Shown here in pieces: positions 1 to 6,067 of a DNA stretch of 11,548 nt. Location: assembly GCA_023441125.1 (NCBI GenBank), contig JAEZQV010000078.1, forward strand, positions 1 through 11,548, written 5' to 3'. Under the pieces are notes generated by a model that worked only from the letters and a program-made list of their open reading frames with translations, was not told the DNA's origin and ran no database searches. The number at the start of each line of letters is the position of its first letter. The stretch's first letter is position 1. Origin of the DNA: Bacillota bacterium. Its GTDB lineage: Bacteria > Bacillota_C > Negativicutes > Sporomusales > Sporomusaceae. The translations under genes and the position numbers were made by a program.

Positions 1-1
1 G

Positions 2-319
2 TCGAAAACACTTACCGAAATATTTATTTTCGGCTGCTGTATGCAGTTCTTCATGTTTGGTATGTGGTCGCTCATTTACACGTATGCCTCGGAAGTATTC
101 CCGACAAGAATCCGTTCCACCGGATGCGGCACGACTTCTTCCGCAGGCAGAATGGGTTCGCTGATTGCCCCTACCCTGTTCGGCTTACTGCTGCCGTACA
201 TAGGCAACAGCGGCCTGTTTAATCTCGGCGCGGCCATATTTTTTATTGGCGGCACAATAACGCTTGTTTTTGGTGTGGAGACCAAAGGCAAACGCCTGGA
301 GGAAATCCGCACTCTGTAA
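2..319 (+). CDS. MFS transporter, sugar-porter-like, C-terminal fragment
   Basis: This is the last ~105 residues of a membrane transporter whose 5' part lies off the left edge; the frame is open from base 2. The fragment carries the conserved E-V-F-P-T-R-I-R-S-T-G loop of sugar-porter and aromatic-acid/metabolite:H+ symporter MFS proteins, two hydrophobic segments (roughly SLIAPTLFGLLLPYI and LFNLGAAIFFIGGTITLVFG), and the terminal V-E-T-K-G-K-R-L-E-E-I signature equivalent to the PETKG...LEEI end of sugar porters. It therefore probably imports or exports a small organic solute across the cytoplasmic membrane by proton coupling, but the substrate cannot be read from this end. It ends at a TAA and is followed by a stem-loop at 376-407. 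Confidence 0.85.
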   Translation, partial: SKTLTEIFIFGCCMQFFMFGMWSLIYTYASEVFPTRIRSTGCGTTSSAGRMGSLIAPTLFGLLLPYIGNSGLFNLGAAIFFIGGTITLVFGVETKGKRLEEIRTL

Positions 320-375
320 GTTTGCTGCTGATTTTATGCTGACGTTTATATTACCTCGCTGGCCAGTCGTTGCCG

Positions 376-413
376 ACAGGGTATGGGGCAGATGCCTCAT
401 ACCCTGTTATATT
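376..413 (+). terminator. Candidate terminator of the MFS gene
   Basis: A 13-bp stem (376-388 with 395-407, one G-U pair) around a 6-base loop lies 56 bases after the MFS stop. The tail is only weakly T-rich (TATATTG), so intrinsic termination is plausible but not certain. Confidence 0.5.
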
Positions 414-472
414 GTCAGTCGCTGCCGCCGATTGGAATTGCCGGCAGTGCATAGCGCAGCAGAATATATTAA

Positions 473-502
473 CAAAAAAACCGTGGGCCAATATCCACGG
501 TT
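473..502 (-). terminator. Rho-independent terminator of the DUF1638 gene
   Basis: AACCGTGG (479-486) pairs perfectly with CCACGGTT (495-502) around an 8-base loop. Read leftward, the stem is followed by a run of seven T residues (complement of 474-480), the classic intrinsic terminator layout for the leftward gene ending at 527. Confidence 0.8.
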
Positions 503-526
503 AATACGCATGTATAAAACATATTT

Positions 527-1183
527 TTAGTAAACAAAAAGCCTGTCGGCCACTACCGCGCCATTATCTACAATTACAAAATCATCCTGCCAGGGACCAT
601 ACACCAGTCTGCGCAAATAATCGCCGGAGCCGGCGATTTCTTCATAGTGCAGCCGGAAAAAAGCGGCGAACTGCCTGACATAATCAGCGGCTACGGTATC
701 CCTGCCGTCATTGGTTTTTATCAGTGCCGCCCGGGTATAATGCTTGAGTGTTTCGGCTGCAATCCAGCGGGCGTCTTCCTCACCGTATTTTTCGATATTC
801 TGCCAGTACTCTTTCAGCGGGTCCGGCGCGCCGTTAACCCAACCGGCGGTAAAGTAATAGGTCCCGCTATTCTTGCGGAATTCACTTAGATACTTTTCGC
901 GTGATCCCAAGGCCAGCCCGATGCAGTCATCCAGTTTGGGAATAATCAGACGCTGCGTGTTGCTGCCCCGCAGGCCGAGAACCGCATTGCTGCACAAGCC
1001 GTAGGCCAAGAGAATGGTTGGATATTGACCCCCGTGATCAATAACAGCCTGTAACTTTTCCCTTAGTTTGTCCGGCGTGCGATGCAGCAGTTGTTCCAGG
1101 TAGATAATATCGGCCGGAATAACGCCCAGATTTTCAATTTGCGCTTTCAGCACCTCGCAGCCAATTAATAAAACTGTATTCAC
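527..1183 (-). CDS. DUF1638 domain-containing protein
   Basis: A 218-residue soluble protein of the DUF1638 family. Recognisable features are the N-terminal L-I-G-C-E segment (Cys9), the Y-G-L-C-S-N-A-V-L-G-L block (Cys64), and the I-P-K-L-D-D-C-I-G-L-A-L-G-S-R-E-K-Y block (Cys87), which is the most family-specific stretch. Members are frequent in anaerobes and often lie near corrinoid or methyltransferase genes; the biochemical role is unknown, although three conserved-looking cysteines suggest metal or cofactor binding (inference). The start is taken as GTG at 1183 because AGGGGGG lies six bases before it; the upstream in-frame GTG at 1201 would place that Shine-Dalgarno inside the coding sequence. 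No corrinoid gene is visible in the window. The gene is single, with its own terminator, and diverges from the HD-domain gene. Confidence 0.85.
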   Translation of the reverse strand: MNTVLLIGCEVLKAQIENLGVIPADIIYLEQLLHRTPDKLREKLQAVIDHGGQYPTILLAYGLCSNAVLGLRGSNTQRLIIPKLDDCIGLALGSREKYLSEFRKNSGTYYFTAGWVNGAPDPLKEYWQNIEKYGEEDARWIAAETLKHYTRAALIKTNDGRDTVAADYVRQFAAFFRLHYEEIAGSGDYLRRLVYGPWQDDFVIVDNGAVVADRLFVY

Positions 1184-1330
1184 ATGTAGCCCCCCTGTCA
1201 CTTTCCTTTAGCAAACTGTTTTGGCCTATAGCCGGCTTGTCATGCCTGGTACTATACCGGATATATCGCAAAAAGCATGCCAATCTCAATTTTTCTGCCG
1301 ACCGCGTATACCTTTTTTGGGCTATAACGA

Positions 1331-1336
1331 TATAAT
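1331..1336 (+). promoter_or_regulatory. Possible -10 box upstream of the HD-domain gene
   Basis: A perfect TATAAT stands about 80 bases before the HD-domain start in the 230-base divergent gap 1184-1413. No convincing -35 is found at the right distance (GTATAC is 19 bases upstream), so this is tentative. On the other strand TATAGT (complement of 1251-1256) could serve the DUF1638 gene but also lacks a good -35. Confidence 0.3.
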
Positions 1337-1413
1337 GCTGCCAGCCGTGTAGGAAAAAGGCGATGGCCAACGAAATGTTAAAGCTTGAGAACTAAATAAA
1401 TGGAGTGATCAGA

Positions 1414-1923
1414 GTGAGCGCTATGACAGGTGCAGGCAACATAATGAATAAGATGATAATCTATTTCGCGGGCGACGTGCGCAGGATCAACCATGCCCTC
1501 AAGGTGTATGGCCTGGCCAAATCTATCGGCGAATGCGAGGGGGTGCCGGCCGCCACGCAAACTGTTATTGAGGCGGCGGCCATTCTCCATGATATCGGTA
1601 TTAAGCTGAGCGAACAAAAGTATAATTCGTCGGCCGGCCGCTACCAGGAGATTGAGGGCCCGCCGGTAGCGGCCGAACTGCTCCGGGAAATGGCATTGCC
1701 GGCGGAAATGCTGGCGAGAATAGGCTATCTTATTGGGCATCACCATACTTATTCGCAAATAGCGGGTGACGATTTTCAAATTCTGGTGGAAGCTGATTTT
1801 CTGGTTAATTTTTTTGAAGACGATCTTAACCCAGAACAGATACAGGCTATCGGGGATAAGTACTTTAAAACGGCAACAGGTAAAGCCTATTTGGCGACCA
1901 TGTATACGACTAAAGTGCATTGA
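1414..1923 (+). CDS. HD-domain protein (probable metal-dependent phosphohydrolase)
   Basis: A 169-residue single-domain HD superfamily protein. The metal-binding constellation is intact: His27 in I-N-H-A-L-K-V, His59-Asp60 in A-A-I-L-H-D-I-G, a His109-His110-His111 run in G-H-H-H-T, and Asp128 in V-E-A-D-F-L-V-N. HD proteins hydrolyse phosphomonoesters or phosphodiesters, usually of nucleotides or signalling molecules; the substrate of this short stand-alone subtype is not known. GTG at 1414 is the preferred start because GGAGTGATC (1402-1410), close to the 16S anti-SD complement, lies at normal distance. GTG at 1405 would overlap this site, and ATG at 1444 (M-N-K-M-I-I-Y-F) is a weaker alternative that would still keep the whole domain. 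It precedes the DUF362 gene by 194 bases, which holds a separate promoter. Confidence 0.85.
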   Translation: MSAMTGAGNIMNKMIIYFAGDVRRINHALKVYGLAKSIGECEGVPAATQTVIEAAAILHDIGIKLSEQKYNSSAGRYQEIEGPPVAAELLREMALPAEMLARIGYLIGHHHTYSQIAGDDFQILVEADFLVNFFEDDLNPEQIQAIGDKYFKTATGKAYLATMYTTKVH

Positions 1924-2008
1924 GGCTATACCGGCTTCCCGGCGGCTGGCAGGGCCGGAAGGCTGCAATGGTATGCAAACGGGTACTAGGCAACAAAAAA
2001 GTAAGTAC

Positions 2009-2037
2009 TTGTAAAAGCACTCATTGTTATCTATCAT
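2009..2037 (+). promoter_or_regulatory. Candidate sigma-A promoter of the DUF362 gene
   Basis: TTGTAA (2009-2014) and TATCAT (2032-2037) are separated by exactly 17 bases. The -10 lies within TTATCTATCATT (2027-2038), a 12-mer repeated at the same promoter position in front of the FMN reductase (3806-3817). AAGTACTT (2003-2010), a short palindrome, overlaps the -35. The predicted leader is about 75 bases. Confidence 0.5.
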
Positions 2038-2046
2038 TTAATTTGA

Positions 2047-2064
2047 GCAAAATTGCGGTTTTGC
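2047..2064 (+). promoter_or_regulatory. Small inverted repeat at the 5' end of the DUF362 transcript
   Basis: GCAAAA (2047-2052) and TTTTGC (2059-2064) form a perfect 6-bp inverted repeat with a 6-base spacer just after the predicted transcription start. It may be an operator or a 5' hairpin. The rest of the 1924-2117 gap shows no recognisable riboswitch. Confidence 0.25.
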
Positions 2065-2117
2065 AAGTGCCGATGCCGCTTGGCCGGCCGCGTTATGACG
2101 GAATAAGGGGGATTTTT

Positions 2118-3242
2118 GTGGGAGCATCAAAAGTTTTTTTCACTAATTTGCGGGCAACGCCTAAAATGAATCTGCTGCAGAAGCTGGAACGATTGGTAAA
2201 AAAAGCCGGGATGGAAGAGATTGCTTTTAAGGATAAGTTTACCGCCATAAAAATTCACTTTGGCGAGCCGGGCAATCTTGCCTATCTGCGGCCTAATTAC
2301 GCAAAAGTTATTGTGGATCTGATCAAAAGTATGGGCGGCAAAGTGTTTCTTACCGATTGCAACACTTTGTATGTGGGCCGGCGTAAAGATGCCCTGGAGC
2401 ACATGGACGCCGCCTATGAAAATGGCTATAATCCGTTTACGACCGGTTGCCAGATTATTATTGGCGACGGGCTAAAGGGGACCGACGAAGCCTATGTTCC
2501 CGTGCCATGCGGCGAGCATGTGCAGGAGGCCAAAATTGGCCGGGCCGTAATGGATGCCGATATTATCATCAGTCTCAATCATTTCAAGGGCCACGAACTC
2601 ACCGGCTTCGGCGGAGCGTTGAAAAACATCGGTATGGGCTGTGGCTCGAGAGCCGGCAAGATGGAGATGCATAGCGACGGCAAGCCGGCGGTTCGCAGCA
2701 AAGCCTGTATTGGCTGCGGCGTTTGCGAGAAAATCTGCGCCCACGGCGCAATTGTCGTTACCGACCAAAAAGCCGGGATTGATCATGCCAAATGCGTCGG
2801 TTGCGGCCGGTGTATCGGCGCCTGCCATGTCAATGCCATTGCTGCGGCCTGGGATGAATCCAACGATGTGCTGAACAAGAAAATGGCCGAGTATAGCTGG
2901 GCGGTTTTAAACGGCCGGCCGCATTTCCATATCAGCCTGGTGGTGGACGTTTCGCCGTTCTGCGACTGCCATGCGGAAAACGATTTACCCATCATTCCCG
3001 ATATCGGGATGTTTGCGTCCTTTGACCCGGTGGCGCTGGATATGGCCTGTGCCGACATGGCGAACAAGGCGCCGGTTACTGCCAGCAGCTATCTGGCGGA
3101 GCAGCTTAAAAAGCACGGCTGTAGCGAGGGTGGCCACGACCATTTCTGTGCCACCCATCCGGAAACCAATTGGCTGGTTTGCCTTGATCAGGCCGAGAAA
3201 ATCGGTATTGGCACCAAGCAATATGAGTTAATTGAAGTGTGA
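2118..3242 (+). CDS. DUF362 domain protein with two [4Fe-4S] ferredoxin motifs
   Basis: A 374-residue cytoplasmic iron-sulfur protein. An N-terminal DUF362 region contains F-T-A-I-K-I-H-F-G-E (41-50) and the diagnostic N-H-F-K-G-H-E-L-T-G-F-G-G-A-L-K-N block (154-170). A bacterial ferredoxin module follows with two CxxCxxCxxxC motifs, Cys197/200/203/207 and Cys226/229/232/236; the residue after each last Cys is Ala or His instead of the usual Pro. The C-terminal part closes the DUF362 fold (S-F-D-P-V-A-L-D, 301-308) and is rich in further Cys/His residues (F-C-D-C-H and C-S-E-G-G-H-D-H-F-C). Electron transfer is the likely role; the partner is unknown. GTG at 2118 is chosen because AAGGGGG stands six bases ahead; in-frame sequence back to 1920 has no family similarity. 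The gene has its own promoter and a strong terminator. Confidence 0.9.
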   Translation: MGASKVFFTNLRATPKMNLLQKLERLVKKAGMEEIAFKDKFTAIKIHFGEPGNLAYLRPNYAKVIVDLIKSMGGKVFLTDCNTLYVGRRKDALEHMDAAYENGYNPFTTGCQIIIGDGLKGTDEAYVPVPCGEHVQEAKIGRAVMDADIIISLNHFKGHELTGFGGALKNIGMGCGSRAGKMEMHSDGKPAVRSKACIGCGVCEKICAHGAIVVTDQKAGIDHAKCVGCGRCIGACHVNAIAAAWDESNDVLNKKMAEYSWAVLNGRPHFHISLVVDVSPFCDCHAENDLPIIPDIGMFASFDPVALDMACADMANKAPVTASSYLAEQLKKHGCSEGGHDHFCATHPETNWLVCLDQAEKIGIGTKQYELIEV

Positions 3243-3256
3243 CCGAACTTACACAG

Positions 3257-3297
3257 CAAGACTCCGCAGACCTGTCCGGTCTGCGGAGTCTTGTTGT
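3257..3297. terminator. Strong terminator between convergent genes
   Basis: A perfect 16-bp stem (3257-3272 with 3278-3293) closes a 5-base loop 14 bases after the DUF362 stop, with a TTGTTGTT tail on the plus strand. The convergent HxlR gene ends at 3308, so the hairpin probably insulates both directions, although the tail favours the rightward transcript. Confidence 0.8.
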
Positions 3298-3307
3298 TGC
3301 CAGCTCG

Positions 3308-3697
3308 TTAATGCGAGCTTTCTAAGGCCGGCTGGCGTTTTATCTTGCAGGCGGTTTCCTTGACCTCGGCGCCGCAGGCGTTGGCATAATTGAGGCCCCA
3401 CTGGCACAGCGTCGCCAGAATCGGCAGCAGGCTTTTGCCGGACTCTGTCAGCGAGTATTCCACCTTGGGCGGTATCTGGGTATAAATCAAACGGTTTACT
3501 AAGCCGTCGGCCTCCAGTTCTCTAAGCTGCTGGGTCAGCATCTTCTGGGTGACATGGGGCAATATTTTTCTTAACTCGCTGAAGCGGAGGGTTCGTTCCC
3601 CCAGGTACCAGAGGATCAGGGCTTTCCATTTGCCGCCGATGAGATCCAGGGTTAACTCCATGGAACACTGGTATTCGGAATCTTTATACTTGATCAC
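3308..3697 (-). CDS. HxlR-family winged-helix regulator with N-terminal cysteine
   Basis: A 129-residue MarR-like winged-helix repressor of the HxlR family. The family core is clear: C-S-M-E-L-T-L-D-L-I-G-G-K-W-K-A-L-I-L (11-29), R-F-S-E-L-R-K-I-L-P-H-V-T-Q-K-M-L-T (HTH) and the wing ending in K-V-E-Y-S-L-T-E-S-G. Cys11 lies where YodB, HypR and related members carry their redox- or electrophile-sensing cysteine, so thiol-based control is a fair inference; further Cys residues occur in L-C-Q-W-G and near the C-terminus. The start is GTG at 3697 with AAGGAG (complement of 3707-3712) nine bases upstream. It diverges from the FMN reductase across 173 bases and most likely represses that gene and itself. 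Confidence 0.9.
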   Translation of the reverse strand: MIKYKDSEYQCSMELTLDLIGGKWKALILWYLGERTLRFSELRKILPHVTQKMLTQQLRELEADGLVNRLIYTQIPPKVEYSLTESGKSLLPILATLCQWGLNYANACGAEVKETACKIKRQPALESSH

Positions 3698-3729
3698 TGA
3701 TGGTCACTCCTTACCGGTTGGGATCGCAG

Positions 3730-3750
3730 CTGCAAGCAACATTCTTGCAG
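3730..3750. promoter_or_regulatory. Inverted repeat CTGCAAG-N7-CTTGCAG
   Basis: A perfect 7-bp inverted repeat with a 7-base spacer lies just upstream of the HxlR start, inside its predicted leader. It could be an operator for autoregulation or an RNA hairpin. Confidence 0.4.
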
Positions 3751-3766
3751 TATACAAATAGATACT
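3749..3766. promoter_or_regulatory. Candidate HxlR operator dyad AGTAT-N8-ATACT
   Basis: AGTAT (3749-3753) and ATACT (3762-3766) form a dyad with an AT-rich centre. It resembles the TACT-N7-AGTA type of operator described for YodB-like HxlR proteins in length and AT-rich character, but with the half sites inverted. It partly overlaps the previous repeat. Binding is inferred only. Confidence 0.35.
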
Positions 3767-3787
3767 AGGCTACTAATAAGTGCGTAA

Positions 3788-3816
3788 TTGCCAATTTAAC
3801 TACTATTATCTATCAT
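3788..3816 (+). promoter_or_regulatory. Sigma-A promoter of the FMN reductase gene
   Basis: TTGCCA (3788-3793) and TATCAT (3811-3816), each one mismatch from consensus, are 17 bases apart. The predicted start is near 3823, leaving a leader of about 48 bases. The -10 lies in the 12-mer TTATCTATCATT also present at the DUF362 promoter. Confidence 0.6.
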
Positions 3817-3823
3817 TATAGCA
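3815..3823 (-). promoter_or_regulatory. Extended -10 promoter of the HxlR gene
   Basis: On the minus strand this reads TGCTATAAT, a perfect extended -10 (TG-N-TATAAT) pointing at the HxlR gene, with a leader of about 110 bases. It overlaps the -10 of the opposing reductase promoter, so the two promoters should compete. No good -35 is seen, as is usual for extended -10 promoters. Confidence 0.5.
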
Positions 3824-3829
3824 TAGAAA

Positions 3830-3845
3830 TCATTCTTGGGAATGA
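3830..3845. promoter_or_regulatory. Inverted repeat TCATTC-N4-GAATGA downstream of the reductase start site
   Basis: A perfect 6-bp inverted repeat with 4-base spacer lies just after the predicted transcription start of the FMN reductase, a typical position for a repressor site. The HxlR protein is the obvious candidate ligand, but its half sites differ from the dyad at 3749-3766. Confidence 0.35.
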
Positions 3846-3870
3846 ATAATAAAGACAGGGAGGAATTATC

Positions 3871-4449
3871 ATGAAAGTAGTTGCGTTTAACGGCAGCCCC
3901 CGGGCCAATGGCAATACGGCCCAGAGTATTCAAATTGTGCTGGCGGAATTGGCGAAAGAAGGCATTGAGACGGAGGTTATCCAATTAGGCGGCCGGAAGG
4001 TATATGGCTGCCTGGCTTGCGGCAAGTGCTGGGAAACCCAAAATAACCGCTGTATACGCCAGGACGATGATATGAACCTCTTTATTCAGAAAATAGAAGA
4101 GGCCGACGGCATTATCATCGGTTCGCCCACCTATTTCAGCAATGTGTCGACCGAAGTCAAGGCACTGATTGACCGCTGCGGTTTTGTGTCCAAAGCCAAT
4201 AATGGCGATCTGCTGCGCGGCAAGGTAGGGGCTGCCGTAATTGCCGTGCGCCGGGCCGGCTCCACCTTCGCCTATTCGGCCATTAATTTCTTTTTCGGCA
4301 TTGCCGAGATGAATATTCCTGGCTCCAGCTACTGGAATATGACTTTGGCCCTGGAACCGGGCGATGTCCAAAAAGACCAGGAAGGCATTCAGACCTTCCA
4401 GAACTTAGGCAAAAACATGGCCAAACTGCTGCAGCAGACAAGAGGCTAG
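3871..4449 (+). CDS. Flavodoxin-fold NAD(P)H-dependent FMN reductase / iron-sulfur flavoprotein-like
   Basis: A 192-residue cytoplasmic flavoprotein of the FMN_red family. The FMN phosphate loop G-S-P-R-A-N-G-N-T (8-16) follows the first beta strand; G-S-P-T-Y-F-S-N (84-91) forms the second flavin-contact loop. Between them sits a compact cysteine motif C-x2-C-x2-C-x7-C (Cys47, 50, 53, 61), which matches the pattern of archaeal and clostridial iron-sulfur flavoproteins that bind [4Fe-4S]; in many relatives the cluster is incomplete, so cluster binding here is an inference. It likely transfers electrons from NAD(P)H or ferredoxin to flavin, quinone or other small acceptors. ATG at 3871 has AGGGAGG (3857-3863) upstream. 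The gene is single, divergent from the HxlR regulator, and ends before a strong terminator. Confidence 0.9.
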   Translation: MKVVAFNGSPRANGNTAQSIQIVLAELAKEGIETEVIQLGGRKVYGCLACGKCWETQNNRCIRQDDDMNLFIQKIEEADGIIIGSPTYFSNVSTEVKALIDRCGFVSKANNGDLLRGKVGAAVIAVRRAGSTFAYSAINFFFGIAEMNIPGSSYWNMTLALEPGDVQKDQEGIQTFQNLGKNMAKLLQQTRG

Positions 4450-4492
4450 TACTGCTTGCGCCGGCCCCACGGCAGGCAAAGCGATTCTCCTG

Positions 4493-4530
4493 AAAACCCG
4501 CAGGCGAGAGGCGTCTGCGGGTTTTTTTTT
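4493..4530 (+). terminator. Rho-independent terminator of the FMN reductase gene
   Basis: A GC-rich 10-bp stem (4497-4506 with 4512-4521, one G-U pair), extended by four A-T pairs, is followed by nine T residues (4522-4530). The four A residues on the left also give a short T tail for the convergent MocR-1 gene, so it may act in both directions. Confidence 0.9.
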
Positions 4531-4541
4531 GCCTGCCGCCG

Positions 4542-5942
4542 TTATTGTTTCCCGTGTGGCCGGTGCATATGATCATGAAGCAGCTGCAGCCCCGCACTGA
4601 TTTCGGCCGTGTCCAGATGGCCGTAGCCCAGCAGCAGTTTTTCCAAATGCCGGCCTTTCCTGATACTGTGTTTTTCCACCGGGGTAATTAGAATGCCGCT
4701 TTCCCGGCAGGTACGGGCAAATTCCTGGTCGAAGCGCCGGCCGGGAAACTCCAGCGCCAGATGCAGGCCGGCTGCATCGCCCCAGGCGCGCCAGGTATCG
4801 CCGAATAGACCGGTTAAGGCCTGCAGCAGGAACTGGCGGCGTTGCCCGTAGAGCCGCCGCATTTGCTGAACATGCCGGTCCAGCTTGCGGGAATGCAGAT
4901 ATTCGGCCAGCGCGGCCTGTTCAAAGGGCGGGTTTTGCACGTCGGCATAGGTGCGGAGACGGCACCAGCGGGCGCGCAGTTCCGGCGGAAGGAGTACATA
5001 GCCGATGCGCAGGGCGGGAAAAAGAATCTTGCTGAAGGTGCCCACATAAATCACCCGGGCCGGGTCCATGGCATAGAGCGGCGCCACCGGCGGGCCGCTG
5101 TAGCGAAATTCGCTGTCATAATCATCTTCGATCAGGTATAAGCCGTTTTCCCGGGCAAACCGTATTAACTCGGTCCGGCGGCTGGCCGGCAGAATTCCGC
5201 CCAGCGGAAACTGGTGGGAGGGGGTAATATAAGCGGCGCAGGCCTCTCGGCCCTCCAGGTATTCGGTCTGTAAGCCCCGGTGATCCACCGGCACTGGCCG
5301 GATGCGCACTCCCTGCCGCTCTAAGACCCGTAGCATGCCGGTATGGCAGGGGTCTTCCACCAGCATTTCCCGTCCTTCTCTGGCCAGAAGTTCGGCCAGC
5401 AAGTGCAGGGCCTGGGTGGCGCCGGCCGTAATGTATACCGCCTGCGGCTGCACCGTCAGGCCCCGGCTGCGGAGCAGCCAGGCGGCAATTTCTTCCCGCA
5501 GTGCGGCCAGACCCTCGGGACCGGTATAACCCCACTGTGCCAGCGGGGCTTGTTCGGCCGCCCGGTGTAGTAGCTGCAGCCACAGGTGCCGGGGGAAGCG
5601 TCGGAGCTCGGGCCGGCCTGTCCGGAAATCGGCGGCGCAGTGTAAAAACTGCTGTGTCTTTGGGACACATTCGGCGGCCGGAGGTGACGTTGTCAGCTGC
5701 AACCCGGCTGCAACCCGGGTTTGCGAACCTGGACGGCTGACAATATAGCCTTCCGCCGTGAGCATTTCATAGGCTTCATACACCGTATTGCGGGATACGG
5801 CTAACTGTCTGGCCAGCTCCCGGGTGGCGGGCAACACGTCGCCCGGCTGAAGGCTGCCTGCTGTCATTTGTGTGCGCAGCGCCTGATAAATCTGGCGCGC
5901 CAGTGAAATTTCCCGGTTGCGTTTTAATTCGATTCCCCACAT
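4542..5942 (-). CDS. MocR-family regulator 1 (GntR HTH fused to aminotransferase-like domain)
   Basis: A 466-residue regulator. Residues 1-75 are a GntR winged helix (L-P-A-T-R-E-L-A-R-Q-L-A-V-S-R-N-T-V-Y-E). After a linker to about 105, a fold-type I PLP domain follows with G-Y-T-G-P-E-G (138-144), the S-H-Q-F-P-L-G loop (242-248), E-D-D-Y (272-275, Asp273 and Tyr275 as in GabR) and the Schiff-base lysine Lys305 in G-T-F-S-K-I-L-F-P. The segment ending L-L-L-G-Y (436-440) has Leu where aminotransferases carry their substrate-carboxylate arginine, suggesting sensing of PLP or a non-standard amino compound rather than catalysis (inference). The ATG start at 5942 gives the usual M-W-G-I opening; AGGGGG is 14 bases upstream, somewhat far. 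It diverges from exporter 1, which it probably controls. PdxR-like or GabR-like function cannot be chosen. Confidence 0.9.
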   Translation of the reverse strand: MWGIELKRNREISLARQIYQALRTQMTAGSLQPGDVLPATRELARQLAVSRNTVYEAYEMLTAEGYIVSRPGSQTRVAAGLQLTTSPPAAECVPKTQQFLHCAADFRTGRPELRRFPRHLWLQLLHRAAEQAPLAQWGYTGPEGLAALREEIAAWLLRSRGLTVQPQAVYITAGATQALHLLAELLAREGREMLVEDPCHTGMLRVLERQGVRIRPVPVDHRGLQTEYLEGREACAAYITPSHQFPLGGILPASRRTELIRFARENGLYLIEDDYDSEFRYSGPPVAPLYAMDPARVIYVGTFSKILFPALRIGYVLLPPELRARWCRLRTYADVQNPPFEQAALAEYLHSRKLDRHVQQMRRLYGQRRQFLLQALTGLFGDTWRAWGDAAGLHLALEFPGRRFDQEFARTCRESGILITPVEKHSIRKGRHLEKLLLGYGHLDTAEISAGLQLLHDHMHRPHGKQ

Positions 5943-5985
5943 AACACTTAATTGGCCCCCTACATATAGCAGCCAAGCGGCACTG

Positions 5986-6015
5986 CTGCCAGGCCGGTTT
6001 GTTTGTTACTATTAT
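5986..6015 (+). promoter_or_regulatory. Candidate promoter of exporter 1
   Basis: CTGCCA (5986-5991) and TATTAT (6010-6015) are 18 bases apart. An imperfect inverted repeat, GGCCGGTTTG (5992-6001) against CAAATTCGGCC (6024-6034), brackets the -10 region and could be a MocR-1 site. Confidence 0.35.
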
Positions 6016-6019
6016 AGCA
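6011..6019 (-). promoter_or_regulatory. Extended -10 promoter of MocR-1
   Basis: The minus strand reads TGCTATAAT, a perfect extended -10 directed at MocR-1, giving a leader of about 60 bases. It lies in the 13-mer ATTATAGCATAGA (6011-6023), identical to the element at the HxlR promoter (3815-3827), and overlaps the opposing exporter -10. Confidence 0.5.
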
Positions 6020-6067
6020 TAGACAAATTCGGCCGGCGAACTATCTACGGCCAAGAGGGGGTTCTGT

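Noticed and set aside
1924..2008. Possible riboswitch or structured RNA after the HD-domain gene
   Set aside because: Only a bulged GC-rich stem (1935-1943 with 1955-1961) can be drawn and no known riboswitch consensus is recognised; no T tract follows, so it is not a clear terminator either.
1378..2037. 219-codon minus-strand frame opposite the HD-domain gene
   Set aside because: The plus strand encodes all HD metal ligands in order; the antisense product has no family features and no ribosome binding site.
1920..2117. 66-residue N-terminal extension of the DUF362 protein
   Set aside because: The extension has no DUF362 similarity, contains the predicted promoter and hairpin, and the GTG at 2118 has a strong AAGGGGG site. 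It is treated as leader DNA.
5122..5670. 182-codon minus-strand frame inside MocR-1
   Set aside because: A frame-shifted shadow of the MocR-1 coding sequence, rich in Gly/Arg/Pro/Ala, with no start signal.
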